From Aurelia coerulea (lineage: Eukaryota; Cnidaria; Scyphozoa; Semaeostomeae; Ulmaridae), in contig CM076956.1 in the NCBI GenBank assembly GCA_039566865.1, forward strand, positions 14,147,511 through 14,211,510: a DNA stretch of 64,000 bases, given 5' to 3'. Within the stretch, counting starts at the first letter, position 1; every line of letters begins with the position of its first letter. The notes under the pieces were generated by a model, which did no database searches, was not told the origin of the DNA, and was given only the letters and a program-made list of their open reading frames with translations. Position numbers and translations under genes: made by a program. Shown in pieces: positions 47,701-62,700 of the stretch.

Positions 47701-50700
47701 TCACCAAGCATTGCATCACAGAACCTGTCCATCTCAGCCTTACTTTCAGATTCAGTGGGTTCAATCATTAATGCAGTTGCAACGGGCCACGACATCGTAG
47801 GAGCGTGAAACCCTAAGGAAAACAAGAAAAAGGATGAGCTTATTGTTGCCTCTTCCCTCCCTTATTGATCAGAACAAGGTTTTCAAGCTATCATTTCATC
47901 CTTTTCTCATCCATAACGAGATGACAAGAAAGTTTAAAAGGAATGAGCAATAGTATAGGCTTCCGTAGAAATGCAACAAAGAAAACATTCAGACTGGCTT
48001 TCCATTGTTAACGGCGCGTGTGCGACATCGATTTGAGTGGGATGTTTTTAGATTTCGTCGCTCTTTGCAAATGCAAGCTTTTAACCTTGCACAAACCCTT
48101 TTATGAATAATTACAAAACTATAAAATAATTTTAAAACAACGAAGTAAAGCTAATACGATTTTATAAATTTTACAAGAAACCTATGATTGATATAACACA
48201 AATCGCATTAACAATACAATTACAATTGTTTGTAGACTGAATGACAATTGAAAAAATTAACGACAAAATACATCCAAGGCTTTGCATAGAACGATTTTGC
48301 TTTGTCCATTAGAATCCAGAAAAAGATTGTCAATGGAATGAGCATTTCGTAAATCCATTTGCAAATCTTTAGCATCGTCAAAATAAGAACATATTAATGA
48401 TAAAATGTCGTTACCGTAGTCTTGTAATCTTTTTGCGATATCAATTGGTTCTATTCCAGCAGACGTTTTGAATCTCTTACAGTCAATAATAAATTCATGT
48501 GCACAGTAGCCTGTAAAAAAGATCCAGTGATCAAGTATGGTAGTTGATATACGATCTACTACGATTAAAGCTCTTGTATGATTCACCCTAGCACGAAATA
48601 TCCAGAGACCATTTCACATCTTAGCAATATTAGAACAGCAATGGTAGCCCCACTACTCAGTAAGACTCCACAGTATGCGTAGATCTAATGTTTTCACTCA
48701 AGTTATGATTTATATGTACTTGAAGGCATATGTGGTAGGGTAGATCACATTCCTGGAAGTGTTTGTCCTGTATTACCATGAATTTCATTTCTTGACATAA
48801 CATATCATCCCTTATTAGTATCTGACAATTATAATCTATAATTAGTATCTGACGATTACAGTTACAAATTACAATTATATCTATTTGAGTTACGTAAGTC
48901 AGTAATTTGTTATTCAGTCTTTTCTTTTCCTCGATTTCTATAATGTTGTGTGTTTTGAATGAATAGAAAGAAAGCAGTGCTATTCGAAAACATGGAATTC
49001 AATTGTGTTGCATTTCAAACTACACCCTTACGTGGAAGAGGCAGAGATATCAATTATTATTATTATTAGCATTAATTTCTTTATAACAGGCGTTTAAAAG
49101 TAGCTAAATTACAGCTAAACTGATGCCTACTGCTAACTGATGCCTATGAAAAGGCTAACGCTTGCGCTAACAAAATTCCTAATACAAAGAATTGTTTTTC
49201 AATCAACAAGGTTGTCACAGGGGGACACTCAGCACATACGCATACGGGGGGAGGGGGTTAGTCCGACAAATTTTCAGGCAACCCAGAAACATCAGTTTAG
49301 CTTCATCGCAACCCAAAAATATCAGCTCATTTTAAACTTAAAAAACCTGTAAACAATTATAAAATAGCATGAAACAATGCAAACAGAGGTTGGGATTGCC
49401 TCTAACAAACCAAGAAATATCAGTGTGCCAAAAAATATCAAAAACACAATTTCAGTTTATTTGGACCCAAAAATATCACCTTCAGCAATATTCCAACCCA
49501 GCAATATCGGTCTTGCCTCCCCGTATGTGCATGTGCCGAGTGCCCCTGGGAATGTAGCACTGTGCAAGATTATCGTAGCACTGATCAACTCCTTACTAAC
49601 AGCAACCATAACTCACCATTTTTGCCTTTGAATCTAATTTCAAATTCACCATCAAGTCGTGCTGACATGTAATTGGCATTCAAGATAGCAAGCTGAAATA
49701 ATAAGACCCCACTGAATATCAATTGTTAAAACTCCAGAAAAAACATTCATTTTGAACGATTTTATAACGAATTTAATTTTCAAAACAATAGGGTACAAAT
49801 CGAGAACTAGACACGTATCCCAAAAATTTTCATCGTATAGCTTTCTATGTTGACCTCACCACTTCCTTCGCTTTATATGCACAATTTTCAGCTATTTCGC
49901 AATGCATTTGCTCCATGTAAAGGCTATTATTTGCTCTATGTATTCTGCTCCTTACAAGGCAACAGCAATTCTAGATACGAAATACAGAGACCCCACATTC
50001 TGTAGAAAGCAGTAACTCTAGAAATTTCATGAGCATGTCTGTGAGAGCACAATAGACCTTTTAGCAATTCCGAAAAGAATCAGAATCGAACGCTATTTTG
50101 CTACATTTTGTAGAATTTCGAATGTGCACAATAGTGATGGAAGCTCATCGCCACTCGATCGAACATCGCATATAAAAATGTATAAAAATAACGTTCGATC
50201 CAGGCTCTTTTATAGAATAGCTAAGGGCCTGTTTATATGAGGAAAAACACTTCACCTGCTAGACCCGGGGCTGACAGGCGAGGTAAATTTCAGCCATTGT
50301 TTATATGAGGTATTTTACCTTACCTGTCAGCCCCGGGGCTGAGAGGCGAGTTTAGCTATTCTAAAAAAGAATATGAATCGAACGATATTTGATACACTTT
50401 GTAGAATTTTCGAATGTGCACAAAAGGAATAGAAGCCCTAAAGCGCCTAAATCGAACCTTTCGTATAAAATGTTTACAAATATCACCTCACCATACCGGT
50501 GGTGTTTCGTTTATATGGAAAAATTTCACCTCGCCCAGGTGAGATTCCACCTCTGATGAGGCGATATCTCACTATACCGGTGGTGCTGCGCTTGTCATAT
50601 AAACGCGAAATGGAAAAGCAATGGGATTCTATAGGAAGGAAGAATCTCGCCTGTCAGCCCCGGGGCTGGCAGGTGAGGTGTTTTCCCCCATATAAACAGG

Positions 50701-53700
50701 CCCTAAAAGGTCTATTGGGCATTCCATCAAAATATGACATACTGTTATGACCAGAAACGGACAGAAGTCAATCGTTAGTTACCTGTGATGCTTTTCGCAA
50801 GCCTTTAGCTCCCATCATCTTGATATATGCATATGGTATCGTCAGAATAGCACTTGAGCCATAAGGTGCCGCAGATATGACACCAAATGGCTTTGATTCT
50901 GCCTCATCTGTTCCCTCTGGTGGCACAATTGGATGAGTTGGCAAGTATGGCACTAAATGCTTCTTCCTACAATTGAATACTATTTCTAACTACCAGGTAA
51001 CCAACAAAAAAGTGAACCGAGGAAATCCGTTACTGAGTTTTTCTATGTGCTGTTAATTAGCGAGTTTAAAGCGGTCAAAAAGTAGCGAGCAAGTACAATA
51101 AAACACCCGATATAAGAACCAATATTTTCTGAAAATAGCCAATGAAAAGACTCTTAATTCATGACTGAAGCTTTCACATATGAAAAATTAACTAAATCTC
51201 AGCTTCAAGGTTCTTAAAGCAGCAGTTCCCTATATTGGGGGGGGGGGGTAATAACGGCATAAAGATTTACCGGTAACACTAGTTCCTACCGGATGTCCCA
51301 AAAAAAACGCAACAGATTTTAAAACTTCTACTGCAAACTGTTTCATACTCATTATCCAACAATTATTTTTCTTCAAATCTGCAATAATTAGATTAAATTT
51401 TGATATATTTTTCAGTATTCTTGGTGACTTGGTTGTAGAGTTAAAAATCAGTAAACTTCAAAATTGCCCCCAGGTCAAAACCAGAGCTGCTGCATTAACA
51501 GTGATGAATCATAATGTCAAATTGTAAAACATGGCAATCCCTGCAATTGCGAAGAATTGCTAACAAACACGCAACACATGATTTAATTGAACATTGAACA
51601 GACACTGTCATAAAGATTTCCGTCAAAACATTGCCATACTTCTTGAGTGTAAATGATGGTTGCTTGCTTTTTCTAAATGACTAGGCCATTATTAGATTTA
51701 TACTTTCAAATATCAATGAACACTGAAAGCTCCCTCAAGAATGGATAACTCATGAATCTGTAAGAGATCCATTTGTTGCAGTTTCTTAATGACGTTGTGT
51801 GCTTGTAATCATGTAAAGTTTCAGATATTGCCATTCTTTTAACTTTAACAGTATACTTTGCACTAAAGGCCCATTTCCACTTCATTCGCAATTCGCAAAT
51901 CGCATGCGATCTTTTGTTTGAAATTCGCTTGCGAACGTTCGCAAATCGCATGCGAGCGTTCGCAATGCGATTTTGACCTGTTCGCAATGTTTGATTTCTT
52001 GCGAACGTTCGCATGCTAACCATTGTCCCGGATTGCAGGCAGCCAATTAGAAAACAACCTTACGGAACAAAGAGACAAAGGCGGCACGCACTATCAAAAG
52101 AAGACAGATTTCATTGGCTGGATAAACAATTGAAATTCGTGCGAATAAGTTTGAAGTGTGTATTGAATTCGCATACGTTGGGGATTCGGAATTCGCAAAT
52201 CGTATTCGTTTTGCGAATTGCGATTGAAGTGGAAATGGGCCTTAATGCTGGTAGCTCTGGTTTTGCCCTGACAGCAAATTTGAAGTTTGTTAATTTTTAA
52301 CTCTTCAATCAAGTCACCAAAAATTCTGAAAAATATATCAATATTTAATCTAATCATTGCAGCTTTAGATAAAAATAATCATTTGATTATTAATTTGAAA
52401 CAGATTCCGTCAGAATTTTTTTAATCTGTTGCGTTTTCTTGGGACACCCGGTAGATGAATTCTCCACAACTCCATTGAATTGCAATTAATTCACCGATGA
52501 AAACTACATCAACACAAGTTTTGCTGCAAATTAATCAGACCTTTGGAAGAACAAGTTCACTTTGTGTGAGTCTCTAAGGTAACCTAACCTGACCATTTTA
52601 CAGGAGCTTTCATGTAACCAGATAAATCAAAATTTATCAGGCCCTTACACGCAGATTGGTCCCATTCCTGGGCCACCACCACCATGAGGAATGCAAAAGG
52701 TCTTGTGTAAATTCAAATGACACACATCAGCTCCGTAATCACCAGGACGGCATAGACCAACCTTTAGAAAAACGAGAGTAAATTAGCTCTGATATATTTC
52801 CAAATATCTTGCCCTGCCGGGTGACCAAAAAAAAGTCACCCAACGCAATCTGTTAATCTGTTACAGAAGATTAAGTAAATGAGCGATTGAAGTGCTTCAA
52901 ACCTCATTCTGTCACTAAAATACTAGCCCACGTTATGAGTAATTTGTAATTTTTGAGTATGAGTAAAAGGGTATGCCTGAAATCTTAAAAAGTCGTCAAA
53001 AACTGGGAGTACATTTACAGCCATTTCGGATCTTCAAAACAATGACGAGTGGGTTTCATTTCAGCCTGGGAATAGGCAACTCAGTCGGAAGTCCTCAGAG
53101 CAATTTTATAGTCCCTATGTGCCTAAAGATATTCTCAGGCTGAAATGAAACACGCTCCTCATTGTTTTGAAGATCTGAAATGGTTGTAAATTCATGCCCT
53201 GTTTTTACGATTTATTGAGGATTTCAAGCATGCCTCTTTCCTTGAAATACTTAATTCAAGAAATACACCTTGCAGAAAAAAATTGCGAAAAATCCTCATA
53301 ACGTAGGCTAGTCTATTAGCGACAGAACAATTTTTGAAACATTTCAAGCAGCCACTTACTTTTTTTCTCAATAACAGATTCCGTTGGGTTACTTTTTTCT
53401 TGGTCACCCAGAGTTGGTAATTGAAAAGGTCTTCCAAACCGACTGACTAAGCGACTGACTAACCGATTAACTAACAGACTCACTGTCCAAATAATAGACC
53501 AAAAAGCAGTAAAAGCAACCATCTAGTCTGATCGTAATTGTCTTTTAGGCGTCTATATCATGTTTGATACTTACTTGTGCATTCATGTTTGCACCGTCGA
53601 GATAGACTTGTCCTCCATATGCATGTACCATGTCACATATTTCTCTAAACAAGAGTGATAGTCATATGTAAAGATCATTTTCAATAAACCGAACATTATG

Positions 53701-56700
53701 CTGAAAGTATTAAGTCTTGAAATTTGTGTCAAGTATCCAATGCCAACTTTGATTGATATGGGTTGAACATGAACGAATTCAAACAAAAGAGGTCATGACT
53801 ATTCCATATTTACCCTTTTTTGCTTACAAGAAAGCGTTAAAAACCCAAAGGATTTGTTGCTACATAAAACATTGCAGTGGGTTGATAGCATTAAATTGCG
53901 AAATGAAACATGTAGCATTAGTTAGAGCTTTGACATTTTGCAAATATGTTGCTTTCCCAATTCGTGCCGCTCTAGTGTCTCTACTTTTAGGAAATGCTGG
54001 AAATCTGGAGTGGAGTTTTGGTCATTTTAAGAAGTTTCATTCTGATAAATCAACAATGATCAATGTGAGGAATTTTCACCAGAACAACAAGAGCCTCCTG
54101 TAAATTGACCAGGATAATAACTTGTACCGTATAAATTCTTCAAAGACACCACTCGTTGATGGATATGTAACCATGATCGCACCAAGTTTGTCCTTATTCT
54201 TCTCAATCTAAAAAAGAGCAGTTCAATCAGAATTAAACTGAGTAGTCACATAAAATACTTTTTTACCGTTTCTTACAAAATTTTTACAAAAAGTCCCTGT
54301 GGTAGGAGATCAGTAGATTCATACGGGACCCTTCAAAGAAGAAGCTAATTTGGTAAAAGCAAGACATTGGCAAAGCATGCCCCAAGCTAGCATATTTTAG
54401 CTAGATGGCACCTCAAGAAAAAAAATAAACAATAGAGTGTTTTCCTTATCCTCAGCTCAGCTCTCCTATCATGGATGAGGATAAACTGTCTTTGCGAATT
54501 CCATCCTAACATTGCCCAAGCTGTAAGGAATTATGCTTTGTAAATTGAAGAGCACAAACCTTTCACCAGAACTTTTTGCATAGCTATACATTTCGTATCG
54601 TTGCCATCAGTGGCGGACACTTGGGGGGCAGGGGGTGCGATCGCTCCCCCCCCTAATGTTGGCTAGAACAAAGATCTTTCGTTCACAAACAATAGAAATA
54701 AACAATGCTTTTATACTGAAACAAAAGTTTCGCCCCCCCCCCCCAATATTTGGCAAAGTGTCCGCCACTGGTTGCCATTCTAACGTCACAACAACATGCC
54801 CGAAGTAAAATGAAGGTCTAAAGAGTTACTTCCTATGCATAAAGACTAGGAAGACTATGCATAAAGACTATGCATAAAGACTAAAGAGATATCAGTCTAG
54901 TCACAAGTTTGCACTCCAAATCAAATCTCTTTTGCGTATATGTCGACTTTACCGTTCAAACCACAGACTTTTTATATATTTAAGCATCACAAATTGTGGA
55001 ATTCTGCTTTCAACACTCGCAATCTCAACACTCATAACTCACAGTTACCGTACCTTCTTTTTAAGATCGCCTAAATCGATTCCACCGACTTTATCAGTAA
55101 GCACATACTCAACATTGAACCCAGCCATATTGGCACTTGCAGGATTTGTTCCATGAGCAGATGTTGGGATCAAGCAAACCTGAACAGTGAATTCAAGGAA
55201 ATTAAAAAGAAGCAAATGGTCACAAAACAACGATTCAATTACTAATATACAGCAAAATTCCTTGCAAAACATATCAATAGAGTCTCGATGATGGGTACCT
55301 TCGCCTTGATAAAAAATTCGAACAATACAGAATTGGATCGTTAATAGCATCAATACTAATGAGGAGAAAAAAGAGCAAGGAAGGTCGGTTGGAGTGAAAA
55401 ACCGAAGACAGAAATATAATCGCCAGAGTTCAATTTAAATGGTAGTAAAACAAGCAAAGTGGAATAAATCAAAGCCGGAATTCTTGGCCAAATGACAAGC
55501 AATTGAAAAACTGGAGAACACATCATGTTAATCGAGGAGCCAAGAGATAATTGATATCCGGATAATCGAAATTATAAAAATCAATAATCTGATCAGTACA
55601 ATTTCTGTATATTTACAGATCAATTTTTGACATTCCTCGGTCAGCTGTCACTAAACACATTCAACACAAAATTGCAAGAATGTTACAGAATTATCTACAT
55701 ATTTTCACAAAATTCTGGTAGATAAGGTACTTAACAAGAAATCGCTGAAAGTTTCGGATGCAAAACAACGAGAAGAGTTAGCACACTGAGGCCTTTCTGG
55801 CTAATGTCGTCATCAGAGTGTGACGGTTTTAAGTCACGCTCTGATGACGACATAAGTCTGAAAGGCCTTAGTGTGCTAAATGCTAAATCTTCTCCTTTTT
55901 TTGGATGCGAATCTTTTTACAGTTTCTCACAAAAGATGCAGACCACTACTGGTCTTTTTAAGGATCTGAAAATTTGCGGAATATATTGCAAGGAATTCTT
56001 GCAAACCAATAATAGACGATTGCACTAAAGATGGCGGCGAGGAACTTTTTACCAAGATGCATTAAGTTCCAAATATGAATCTTTAAAATCTTAGTAAAAA
56101 GTTCCCCGCCGCCATCTTTAGCGCAATCGTCTCTTCCAGAGAACAGAATATTTTGAAAATTCGTGATGACAATTGACATACATTTCGATGATGTTCTCCC
56201 TTGTCTTTTAGATACGCACTGATGCACATTAATCCTGTGTATTCACCTTGCGCTCCACTGCAAGAAAGAATCTTCGTTTTCAATTCAAACATTGAGTGTT
56301 AGACATGAAACTTTTTAAATTTAAGCTAAATCAGTTCTTACCAAGGGTCGTATAAAGAATGAAAAGTGTAAGCATGAAGCCCACCAATAACACAACCTTC
56401 ATTCCTTTGTTGGCTTTAAAGCGTTTTTTGGGCCCAAGAGTAATAGCAGTTGAGAGGTGGTGTTTTGCTGTGCTGTGATAGCATGGAAACGAGAGCAGGT
56501 CATCACGCAGGAATAACAACAACTTCAGTTGCCTTGATATCAAGATAATACATGGAATGCTGTAAAACCATTAACGGACTTTAGACGACCAAAAACTATG
56601 CAGAGCAAAAATGCTTTTCGATGCCATTTCGGCTCTATTTGCTCAATAGTAAAAGCTATGGTCTCTTTTGAAAGAAGAAGGGAAGTTAAATATCTTCATG

Positions 56701-59700
56701 TAAAATTTTTGGATCTTAAAGTTATAGACGGGGGTAGAAATAGTGCCTCAAAAATGCAACTCTTGGTCTAAGAAGCAGCTGACGTCCAAATATATATGGC
56801 TAGAAGCTCTACTGTAGCTGTATTCAAATCTGTGCTCTTTTTATTTCTCAGCTTGATAGATGTTTGCCTATATACGAAGAAATGGCCAAGGGTTTGCAGA
56901 CTTTGGAAAATCTTGTTTCCTCAATTACGGGAGGAACAACAACTCGTTACAACAGCAAATAACAGGGACTTTATCACAGTGAAACTGTATCGAAAATTGA
57001 ACATTATCTCAAGGGAGTTTAATCCAAAGTTACTTGTTCATGCCAATTGATGATGAGTTCTTTGAAAGAATACTTTATTGAAATTTTGAACAATACAATT
57101 AGGCATCTGAGACTACCATTGCTGGAACTGGCTCGATTGTAGTCTCTCAAACGACCAGACGGACAACTGAGAAAAACTACGCTGCAAAAAATACACAAAA
57201 AGGCTATTCAAAAAAAGATTAAACGTACCAAAATTATTGTTCAGAATTTGAAAAAAATATTCTTTCAAAGGAATCAACATTATTCGGCGCGAATATTAAA
57301 CTGCCTTGAGACAACCTTCCATGCTCAATAAAGTTCACTGTGATAAAGTCCCTGATATTTGTTGTTGTAGTGACTGACTCGTTGCTTCCCCCTTATTGAG
57401 GTAACCAGAATTTCTAAAATCTGCCAACCCTTGGCCATTTCTTCGTATAGAGACAAAAAACTATTAGGCTGAGAAATAAAAGAACCACAGATTTGAATGC
57501 AGCCAGAGTAGAGCTTCTTAGCCATATACATTTGGACGTCGACGGCTGCGTTGACTAAGAGTTTCCTTCTTTTGAGGCTCGATTTCAGCCCCCGTCTACA
57601 AGTTTAAATTTCAGAGCTTTTTCATGAAAAGATTGCGCCTCTCTTCCTCTTTCGAAAGAGACCTTAGCTTTTACCATTAAGCAAACAGAGCCAAAATGGC
57701 ATCGCAAAACGATTTTACTCTAGATAGTTTTTTGGTCGTACTTTAGGTACGTTGATTGGCGGGCTTAAAGCCTATATATTTCTGTCTTCCTACAACCCAT
57801 GATCTTATCTAAAACAAAAATGGATTCTGAATCAATTTAAACTTACATTACATATTTTTGCGCAATTGAAACTATTTAATCCTATAAAATCACACCACTG
57901 ACACATAAAATGTTAAGTGTATATTGCAGCGCATACCTATTAGGTTGTAACGATGTCCCATCCATGCCAGTAATTTCATTCAAATCTGTTGCGAGTTCTT
58001 TAAATAGTTCATAATAACCATCTGCTTGGTCTTTGGGTGCAAAAGGGTGAATGTTTGTAAATTTTGGCCAAGTAATTGCCTGTCATATGATAACAATACG
58101 TGAGTACATAGCAATCAATAACAATACTTAACAATACATAACAATACATTAATCAACCAAATACATAGGGCATTTGAAACGCAAACCTAACGTTTACATT
58201 TTCCGTCTTGGAAAGAAGAAGGGTAAATCTAAGGTTCTGTCTGGCGGGATTTGTTTATTTGATTCAGGAGCTATATTGTAATCGTCTCATTTAAGCCCCT
58301 AATACGCAAGAATCACAATGCTTTATGCTCGGCTTTTGAGTCAAACAAACGAAATCCCCCAGAGCTTTAGATGTACCCTGCTTCTTTCGTTATAAGCACA
58401 TAGCTTCTCTTAACAACTACCTTTCGCTTGCACAAGGTGAGAGTTTGCCCTACTAGTTTCTGGGAAACTTTTGCAGCTTTCTTTGTTTGAATTACTGGTT
58501 GAAAAAATTTCCTTTTGTCTGCAGTCGCTAATCGCTTTAAATTGAGGTGACAATCAAACGCAACTGTTGCTATTTTATTACAAAATCTGCCCTTGTTAAC
58601 ATCATCGAATACAGCAGTTCAGTTTTCAGTTTCAGTTCATTTTATTTAACATCACCCTGCATACAATTTAATGTAGATCAATAACACCCTGCAAGATTCA
58701 AAGAAAAATAATTACCATTCTATGTACATGCAAAAAACAAAGACGTACGCAAAGTATGCTAAGGTACAATATTACAAAAACTAATTACGTTGATTGTCCA
58801 AGGAGGAGCCCACAAAGCAGATGAAGGAATCGAGAGATAGCCCCTTCACATAAAGAAGCGGAAAGATTAGATGATCGCTGTGGGAAGGCCTACAGCTTTC
58901 CACGTACCACCTTACGAAGTTTACTATCTGCACCTTTGGAACTAATGTTAAATATTTTTCTACCGGGCGACCCAGAAAAAAGTGACCCAACGCAATTTGT
59001 TATAGAAAAGAAAGTAAGTGGCCGATTGAAATATTTAAAACGTTGTTCGGTCGTTAAAAGACTAGCCTACATTATGAGTATTTTTTGCAAATTTTTGGGC
59101 ACGGTAAACATTGCAAATCAAGGATTTTGAGGAAAAGGGCAGGCTTGAAATGCTCAAAAAGTAACCCAAAACAGGGGATCGATTTAAAGCCATTTCAGAT
59201 CTCCAAAACAACGAGAAGCGTGTTTTATTTCAGCCTAGGAATATCTAGGGACTATAAAATTGCTTTGAAGACTTCCGAATGGGTTGCCTATTCCCTGGCT
59301 GAAATGAAACACGCTTCTCGTTGTTTTGAAGATTTGAAATGGCTGTAAATCGATCCCCCGTTTTTGACGACTTTTTGAGGATTTCAGGAATGCCCTTTTC
59401 CTCGAAATCCTAAATTTTTGAAATTTACCGTGCCGAAAAAAATTGCCAAAAATATTCATAACATAGGCTGGTCTTTCAGCGACAGAGCAACGTTTGAAGC
59501 ATTTCAATCGGCAACTTACTTAATATTCTGTAATAAATTTCGTTGGGTCACTTTTTTCTGGGTCACCCGGTACCAGAAGTTTACTAACCATCATCTCTGT
59601 CGTGCTGTTCAGCTTCATCGTGCAAGATCCCTGGAAAAGAGAAAACGAAGTATTCTCAGGAAAGAAAACGAATCAACAATTCAACATTAACAACTGAAGT

Positions 59701-62700
59701 GTGCGTTATACAATTTGAAACAAACAGGCTGTACTAGTAGCAACTACTACATGGCTATCTCACAATGAAAAACAGAATCGTATGTGCAAGTGGTAGCACT
59801 TTATAGACAATATAAGCATCCCAAAATGTTTACCAAAGCATTACAAATGAAAAATGAAAATAATTTGAAGGATTATATCTTTGGTCTTTACCTTCTGAAA
59901 ATTTTCTTTTTCAATGTACAAAACTTGAGAACCAAAAATAATGTTCAATTTGATCTTAAATGAAATTTCCCTTCGAGCTTTCAAATGAAGATGCCTTCCA
60001 ACAAATTCGTCGGGGTTACGACCAGGCTAAGTTAAGAGCCAAAAGAAATCCCACCGAAGGGCTCCAGATCGCATGCGCAGTAATAAATTAATTCTTACGT
60101 AATATGCAAATTAGCTTGACCGCTGAGAGCAAGAGAAGAAACAACTGCAACGATGCACATGACAAAGTGAGCCCCGACGTTGATTCGCTCACAACAAAGC
60201 TGAAACACAGTGTTTAAAAACAATAGGGGCCAGCAATTCGTCTCTCCAAGAAAAATTATTTTGACTTAACAGCTTAAATCATCAGCTTACCACATGGAAC
60301 ACGATGAAATCTTAGTTTGAAGTTGGATGAAATTACCCTTAGAGTCTTGAAGATGCTTGTGTTCACTAAGACGTCTTCAAACAGGTCGTTTCAATTTCAA
60401 TACCTAGAGCATTAGGTATAGTCTTCCCTACCATATTTCCTTCTGAGAAAATATGTGCTCGAAAAATTCCTTTAATAAAAAACAAATGATTACTTACCAG
60501 CGGAATCATAGCATGCACTAAAGATAGATCTTTATTTTCCAATGCTTTCATGTATCTTGTTAGAGCTGTTTCAGATTGGTGACTGTAAACAGAATAAAAT
60601 CAATATCATAACTTACGAAAGACACAACGCAGATAAAGGTAAAAGGAGTGGCCTCTTGAATAAGCTGGGTTAACAACACGAACACGAGTTTGTTCCTTTT
60701 TGCTTGGCTACTTATGGATGTGTCAGGCCCATAATTGATTTAAGCGCAACGTAAAGACAAAATACTTTGTAAAATGTTAAAGGACAAGTCCGGGGTTTCT
60801 ACAATTAATTTCAAAAAGCAACCTCACCAACTGCCGAACACCAATGGAGATCTCTTTCTTTCTAAATTCGTACAACATTTTCCGTAAGTTAGGCCCACTG
60901 TCGTTGCCATTTTGTAAAATGGCGATGAAGTGGCTAGCCTCGGTTTGGAGGTTCGATTGTGACGTCATAAAGTACTTAAAGTTTTGCAAGAAAACAGCCT
61001 CGTTCAGGTCGAAGGCAAAGTGGGCGAAATGACGTCATAAATAATGACGTCATTTCGCTCATTTCGCAGTTTGAAATACGCAATTTCGCAGAGAAAAGAG
61101 AGAGAAGGTTGGAAAAAAAGTACTACAAACTATTCACAACATTATAATCCTTCATTTTATCAACAATTATTCCAACCCCGGACTTGTCCTTTAATCTATT
61201 TTATCCTGTATACCATCAGGAGCAGATAAAACCGTGCTCAGATGTTCTGCTCTCTGTTCATTTAGCAAGAACATACCTGTAATAACACATAAAAGTACCT
61301 GTTGAAAACTGGATGTGTAAGATATTCGCTCATTCTTCTAAAAGTACTATTTTGGATGCTTCTCGTAGGCGGGTTTTCCATATTTGCAGCAACCAATGCC
61401 TGAAGAAGAACGTTTGTGAATTGTGTGAAGTATGGTCTCTAAGAAAATTCTTAAAATTGGCGTCAATATCATGAAGAAAAAACTGATTCGAAGTCTAGTT
61501 TAAAAGCAGTATGTCCCCTATTGTTGTGAGTTTAGTTATTGCCTAGTTTTACTACCGGAGCTAATTTCATGCATCATTGAGTCTCTGTGACCCTGATTTC
61601 TTTGGATAAAGCGAATTAGCAGAAACTTCTGGAATAGACAATAGGGATCTTCATCGATTTTATTTTCATTCATAAAGGGGACAGATTGCCTTTGAAGTCT
61701 TCTGCTACATGTAGTAAAACACGCAAAGAAGAACCTTCTCCTTTTAAGAACCCATAGACTGATATTTCTTCGCTTGCCCTGACCATAGCTCACATTATTG
61801 CTTTAAGATGCACAGGGTGAAATTTAAAATTAGGAAAATGCTAGACCAAACAGTTTCGTTTCATATCCATGTTAATATGTTGCCTAAAATTTGAATTATC
61901 AGTAAGAACTTTTCAAAGCTGAGCAAAGAGTAGACATTTTAGCTATTTTACAACAAAAGATCTTGGATCGAGCGATATTTCTATATATTTTTATGCGAGA
62001 CGTTTGAATGAGTGGCGTTAGAGCTTCTATAACTATTGTGCACATTCGAAAATTCTTCAAAATGTATCAAAATATAGTTCGATATTTTACATGGATGACT
62101 GCATCATTGCGCAGATGGCAAAGATGACTGACAAACCAATTTTACTCAACTCTTTTGGTTCAATTTTCCACACTTCCAGAATGTTTCGCTTGTTTTGGAA
62201 AACTCCCCAATACGCATTCAGTTGTCCATGTTTATTAAAGGAATTCTAACCTCAAACATACCATGATTGGCTATCAATACAACAAGCTTCGGAAAGATCT
62301 TGGTCATGTTCTTCGCTTTTTGCTAAAGCACACCTATACCACAAACTACACACAAAATCTATCGATGAATACGTTGGAATTAAATTTAGCATCGCAAACA
62401 AAAGTAGAAATATCAACATAGCTTTCAGCATTGAACACATACCGATGAAGATGTGCTTCCAAAGACCCACAGCAGGTCGTCCAAATCATTTTCAGTAATT
62501 GTTTCATCCATCGAAACGCATATCTGCAGATGAACAATGAGATCATTTGAGTCAATAAAGATTCTGCACCACACATATCAAATTTAAAATCTACCCACTT
62601 TCTGAATTTCATTGCATTTGTTGCTGAAATACTGCAGCTTTTTGCTGTTCAAGGAAACCTCCTTGGCAACTAATTTCGCTGCTAAGAGTATTCAGATAAC

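Noticed and set aside
53753..54103. Plus-strand 116-codon frame
   Set aside because: Lies in a GLDC intron, opposite strand, with no recognisable motif and no splice context.
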